This document shows positions 4,087 through 6,771 of a DNA stretch of 6,771 nt, in pieces. Location of the stretch: assembly GCA_014729955.1 (NCBI GenBank), contig WJJA01000524.1, positions 1 to 6,771 on the forward strand. Direction: 5' to 3'. The translations under genes were made by a program, and so were the position numbers. The notes under the pieces are model-generated. The model searched no databases, had not been told where the DNA came from, and was given only the letters and a program-made list of their open reading frames with translations. Source of the DNA: a bacterium. GTDB taxonomy: Bacteria > Electryoneota > Electryoneia > Electryoneales > Electryoneaceae. Position 1 is the first letter of the stretch, and each line of letters begins with the position of its first letter.

Positions 4087-5802
4087 ATGAGCGACATGAC
4101 AGACAAGAGCGCCGCCCCGGAAAAAAAGGACTTCATCCGTAAGATCATGGATGAAGATCTCGAAGCCGGCCGTGTAAAGACCATAGTCACACGGTTCCCG
4201 CCGGAACCGAACGGCATGTTGCATATCGGCCATTCCAAGGCGATTGTGATCGACTTCGGGACGGCGGAAGAACGAGGCGGCTATACCTATCTCCGTTTTG
4301 ACGACACCAATCCGACCACCGAAGACACGATGTATGTCGAATCGATCCAGCGTGATGTGCACTGGCTGGGCTTCGACTGGGGCGACCGTCTCCGTTTTGC
4401 GTCCGACTATTTCGACCAGTTGTATGAGTGGGCCGAGGTGTTGATCCGTGACGGCAAAGCCTATGTGGACAGCTTGAACGAAGCGGAGATTCGCGAGCAC
4501 CGCGGCACGGTGAAGCAGGCGGGTGAACGCAGCAGGTATGCCGACCGTTCCATCGAAGAAAACCTCGACCTGTTCCGTCGCATGAAGGCCGGGGAGTTCC
4601 CCGACGGTTCCCATACCCTGCGCGCCAGGATCGACATGGCGAACCCGAACATGAAGATGCGCGACCCGTTGATCTACCGCATTCGTCACGCCCACCACCA
4701 TCGCACCGGGGACAAGTGGTGTATTTACCCAATGTATGACTATGCCCACCCGCTGTCCGATGCGATCGAGGGAATCACGCATTCGCTGTGCACGCTGGAG
4801 TTCGAGAACAACCGCGAAGTCTACGACTGGTTTGTCGAGAACGTGCCTTGCAACGCGCGACCTCGGCAGTACGAATTTGCACGGCTGAACATCAGCTACA
4901 CGGTGATGTCCAAGCGCAAGCTGTTGGAACTGATCGAAGCGGGGATCGTGGACGGCTGGGATGATCCTCGCATGCCGACCCTGTCGGCGTACCGTCGGCG
5001 CGGGTACACGCCGACCGCGATCCGGGCCTTTGTCAACTCCATCGGCGTTTCCAAGGCGAACAGCATCGTCGACAAGATGCAGCTTGAAAACGCTCAGCGT
5101 GAAGAGTTGAACTACACCGCCCCGCGCCGCATGGCCGTGCTCGAACCGCTGAAAGTCGTGCTGACCAATTACCCGGAGGGCGAGGAGGAGCATCTCGAAG
5201 CGGTGAACAACCCGGAACGGCCTGAGGACGGCGTCCGTAACGTTCCCTTCTCCCGTGAGCTGTACATCGAGCGGGAGGATTTCATGGAAGATCCTCCGAA
5301 GAAGTTCTTCCGTCTCGCGCCGGGGCGCGAAGTACGTTTGCGTTACGCCTATTTCATCACCTGCGAAGAGGTGGTGAAGGATGCAAACGGCACGATTACC
5401 GAGCTGCGCTGCACGTACGATCCCGCCACGCGCGGAGGGGATGCCCCGGACGGCCGCAAGGTCAAAGCCACCCTGCACTGGGTCAGCGCCGGTCATGCGG
5501 TCGAGGCGGAAGTGCGCCTGTACGACCACCTCTTCGCGCATCCCAATCCGCTCAGCGTGAAAGAAGGCGAAGACTGGAAACAGAACCTGAACCCGACGTC
5601 TCTGGTGACTTTGAAGCAGTGCAAGCTTGAGCCGGCGCTGATGGAGGTCGATCAGGGCTATCGCTGCCAGTTCGAACGGAAGGGTTACTTCTACGTGGAC
5701 CAGGATTCAAAACCCGGCGCGCTGGTGTTCAACCGGATCGTGACCCTGCGTGATACCTGGGCAAAGATCGAGAAGCAGCTGAAACACCAGGGGAAGCTGT
5801 AA
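4087..5802 (+). CDS. glnS: Glutaminyl-tRNA synthetase (GlnRS)
   Basis: This class Ib synthetase charges tRNA-Gln with glutamine in the cytoplasm using ATP. It is complete at 571 residues, slightly longer than the 554 of E. coli. The sequence follows E. coli GlnRS throughout. The Rossmann catalytic half has F-P-P-E-P-N-G (37-43) and HIGH (46-49), then R-F-D-D-T-N-P (70-76). The second signature V-M-S-K-R (273-277) is followed by G-W-D-D-P-R-M-P-T, and the two C-terminal anticodon-binding beta-barrels follow, ending with L-R-D-T-W-A-K. It is the GlnRS type and not a non-discriminating GluRS, so this organism has direct glutaminylation; whether it also has GatCAB is not visible. ATG 4087 gives an N-terminus like that of E. 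coli. No Shine-Dalgarno sequence precedes it or the alternative ATG at 4096. It appears to be monocistronic and converges with the lipoprotein gene 25 bases downstream. Confidence 0.98.
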   Translation: MSDMTDKSAAPEKKDFIRKIMDEDLEAGRVKTIVTRFPPEPNGMLHIGHSKAIVIDFGTAEERGGYTYLRFDDTNPTTEDTMYVESIQRDVHWLGFDWGDRLRFASDYFDQLYEWAEVLIRDGKAYVDSLNEAEIREHRGTVKQAGERSRYADRSIEENLDLFRRMKAGEFPDGSHTLRARIDMANPNMKMRDPLIYRIRHAHHHRTGDKWCIYPMYDYAHPLSDAIEGITHSLCTLEFENNREVYDWFVENVPCNARPRQYEFARLNISYTVMSKRKLLELIEAGIVDGWDDPRMPTLSAYRRRGYTPTAIRAFVNSIGVSKANSIVDKMQLENAQREELNYTAPRRMAVLEPLKVVLTNYPEGEEEHLEAVNNPERPEDGVRNVPFSRELYIEREDFMEDPPKKFFRLAPGREVRLRYAYFITCEEVVKDANGTITELRCTYDPATRGGDAPDGRKVKATLHWVSAGHAVEAEVRLYDHLFAHPNPLSVKEGEDWKQNLNPTSLVTLKQCKLEPALMEVDQGYRCQFERKGYFYVDQDSKPGALVFNRIVTLRDTWAKIEKQLKHQGKL

Positions 5803-5827
5803 AGCAGGTCCGGCCGTGCAGCACCCG

Positions 5828-6304
5828 TCACCCGGCGGGTTGAAGGGGTACGGCGACTTCATCCGGGAAGGGTCCGGCATCCATCGGTAGCGGCTGCTCC
5901 CTCGCGTCGGGAGGTGTTGTCGGACCGGCTGAGGTCGTTGTCGGATAGTCCAGTTGAATCGGCAGGCAGACCCCGTCTTCGAGGGTGAAGCTCTCCTCCC
6001 ACTGCAGGACGCCGGATTCACTTTCCGCGAGGTAGTCATAGGTGCCGGCATCCAGCAGGACACTGACACAACCGCCGGCGCCGCAGGTCGGGACTTCATC
6101 GGGATAGTAGTGGGTTACGCGCCCCCGGTGGGTGTCCTCCACCCACACGTCGATATACCCTTCGTCGTAGTCTTCGTCAACCCAGAAGACCACATCGCCT
6201 TCGCCCTGTTCTTCGCCGTCGTCTTCCAGGAGATCGCAGCCGACCCATACCCATACGGTCGAGATCAGCAGGGCGACCAACACCACACGCAGATTCGCAG
6301 ACAT
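5828..6304 (-). CDS. Putative small acidic lipoprotein
   Basis: This is a 158-residue protein of unrecognised family. The N-terminus (M-S-A-N-L-R, then a hydrophobic run 7-21) ends in W-V-G-C at 20-23, a reasonable lipobox with C23 as the lipidated residue, so export and membrane anchoring are likely. Next come a strongly acidic linker (24-36) and a domain rich in aromatic and beta-type residues with three cysteines (two in C-G-A-G-G-C, and one in D-G-V-C-L-P). A Pro/Thr-rich tail of about 35 residues follows. The start is set by GAGGAG (complement of 6312-6317), 7 bases before the ATG. The frame is open 23 codons further upstream, but that would bury the signal peptide. The gene lies 75 bases downstream of the nitrilase-type gene on the same strand, possibly in one transcript. 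Asp at position +2 after the cysteine would favour inner-membrane retention if the E. coli rule holds here. Confidence 0.72.
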   Translation of the reverse strand: MSANLRVVLVALLISTVWVWVGCDLLEDDGEEQGEGDVVFWVDEDYDEGYIDVWVEDTHRGRVTHYYPDEVPTCGAGGCVSVLLDAGTYDYLAESESGVLQWEESFTLEDGVCLPIQLDYPTTTSAGPTTPPDAREQPLPMDAGPFPDEVAVPLQPAG

Positions 6305-6311
6305 CCCGCCA

Positions 6312-6317
6312 CTCCTC
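6312..6317 (-). promoter_or_regulatory. Ribosome binding site fixing the lipoprotein start
   Basis: On the - strand this reads GAGGAG, 7 bases before ATG 6304. It favours this start over the upstream in-frame ATG at 6373. Confidence 0.75.
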
Positions 6318-6379
6318 GGTTGAGCCTCCACCCTGCTCCCAAGATACGGACGGACAGCCCGGAAGGGAATCATCCGCTC

Positions 6380-6771
6380 CTATTTCGGACCGGTCCACGG
6401 GTTGACCAGGGGACCGTACACATCGGTGCGTCGCCCGGCAAAGAGATGGTTGTAGTCGGTCATCTTCTTGTCGTCCGCGTCGAAGGGGTTGACCTTGGCC
6501 AGCCCGATGTGTTCGGAATCGGTCGGGGCGTCGATCAGACGTTCCCCGCGCGGATTCATCACCTGGGATGCGCCGGTGAAGGTTAGGACACGTTCGGCTC
6601 GATCTTCGGTGCCGATACGATTCGATGTGATCGTGAAAACTCGGTTTTCCACGCTACGCGCGAACATCGCCTGCTGACAGTATTGCAGCACCAGGTTGGA
6701 GGGATGAGCGATGATTTGCGCGCCTTCCATCGCCAACAAACGAGCCGTTTCCGGATACACCCAGTCGAAGC
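6380..6771 (-). CDS. Nitrilase-superfamily carbon-nitrogen hydrolase, C-terminal part
   Basis: The gene is cut by the window end; about 129 residues of the C-terminal half are present. It begins F-D-W-V-Y-P-E, the sequence that in this family directly follows the catalytic cysteine. The last two bases of the window (GC on this strand) would complete a TGC codon, so the nucleophile probably sits exactly at the boundary. Other family stretches are G-A-Q-I-I-A-H-P-S-N-L-V, R-S-V-E-N-R-V-F, S-N-R-I-G, F-T-G-A-S-Q-V-M-N-P-R-G-E and the late F-A-G-R-R-T-D-V-Y-G. Members hydrolyse amides, nitriles or carbamoyl groups; the substrate cannot be told from this half. The GTG at 6760 is not a start but an internal valine. 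The catalytic Glu and Lys should lie beyond the window. The gene is followed by the lipoprotein gene on the same strand. Confidence 0.92.
   Translation of the reverse strand, partial: FDWVYPETARLLAMEGAQIIAHPSNLVLQYCQQAMFARSVENRVFTITSNRIGTEDRAERVLTFTGASQVMNPRGERLIDAPTDSEHIGLAKVNPFDADDKKMTDYNHLFAGRRTDVYGPLVNPWTGPK

Noticed and set aside
4003..5541. 512-codon open frame on the - strand opposite glnS
   Set aside because: It is fully antisense to an intact glnS, and the His/Arg/Val-rich product is typical of a reverse-complement shadow.
5803..5850. Terminator between glnS and the convergent lipoprotein gene
   Set aside because: Only short GC-rich pairings are possible, and there is no T tract on either strand.
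5954..6586. 210-codon open frame on the + strand
   Set aside because: It spans two genes on the opposite strand, including a clear nitrilase-family frame, and has no recognisable product.

Overview
The window looks like a piece of a Gram-negative bacterial chromosome with fairly high GC. One sampled stretch of the glutaminyl-tRNA synthetase gene (4561-4620) is 63% G+C. The Gram-negative reading rests on a likely lipobox lipoprotein and E. coli-like GlnRS and ferritin sequences. The phylum cannot be fixed from the sequence alone. There is no transposase, integrase, CRISPR array, tRNA or rRNA.

Layout: (1) 99-2585 on the + strand is a run of four consecutive genes, all encoding four-helix ferritin-like proteins. 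They are a divergent small one (99-539), a classical non-haem ferritin (859-1347), and two related rubrerythrin-type proteins without a rubredoxin domain (1534-2061 and 2073-2585). The ferritin is followed by a strong intrinsic terminator. The last two genes form a tightly coupled pair behind their own sigma70-like promoter, whose -10 lies inside a perfect inverted repeat. A long leader with several hairpins and a terminator-like stem-loop lies between the first gene and ferritin. (2) 2586-3356 is about 770 bases with no convincing gene but several strong stem-loops and an AT-rich dip. (3) 3357-3827 encodes an unrecognised 156-residue protein, followed by a hairpin. (4) 4087-5802 is a complete glnS. 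(5) On the - strand, converging on glnS, are a short acidic putative lipoprotein (5828-6304) and, upstream of it, the C-terminal part of a nitrilase-superfamily hydrolase cut by the window end just at its probable catalytic cysteine.

How it works together: the ferritin-like block is most simply read as an iron-storage and peroxide/oxygen-defence island. Ferritin would sequester iron while rubrerythrin-like di-iron proteins would reduce peroxide or act as iron-oxidising partners. The remaining genes (glnS, lipoprotein, nitrilase) look like ordinary neighbours with no evident functional link. The most notable points are the four-gene ferritin-like array with its separate regulatory signals, and the structured non-coding stretches.
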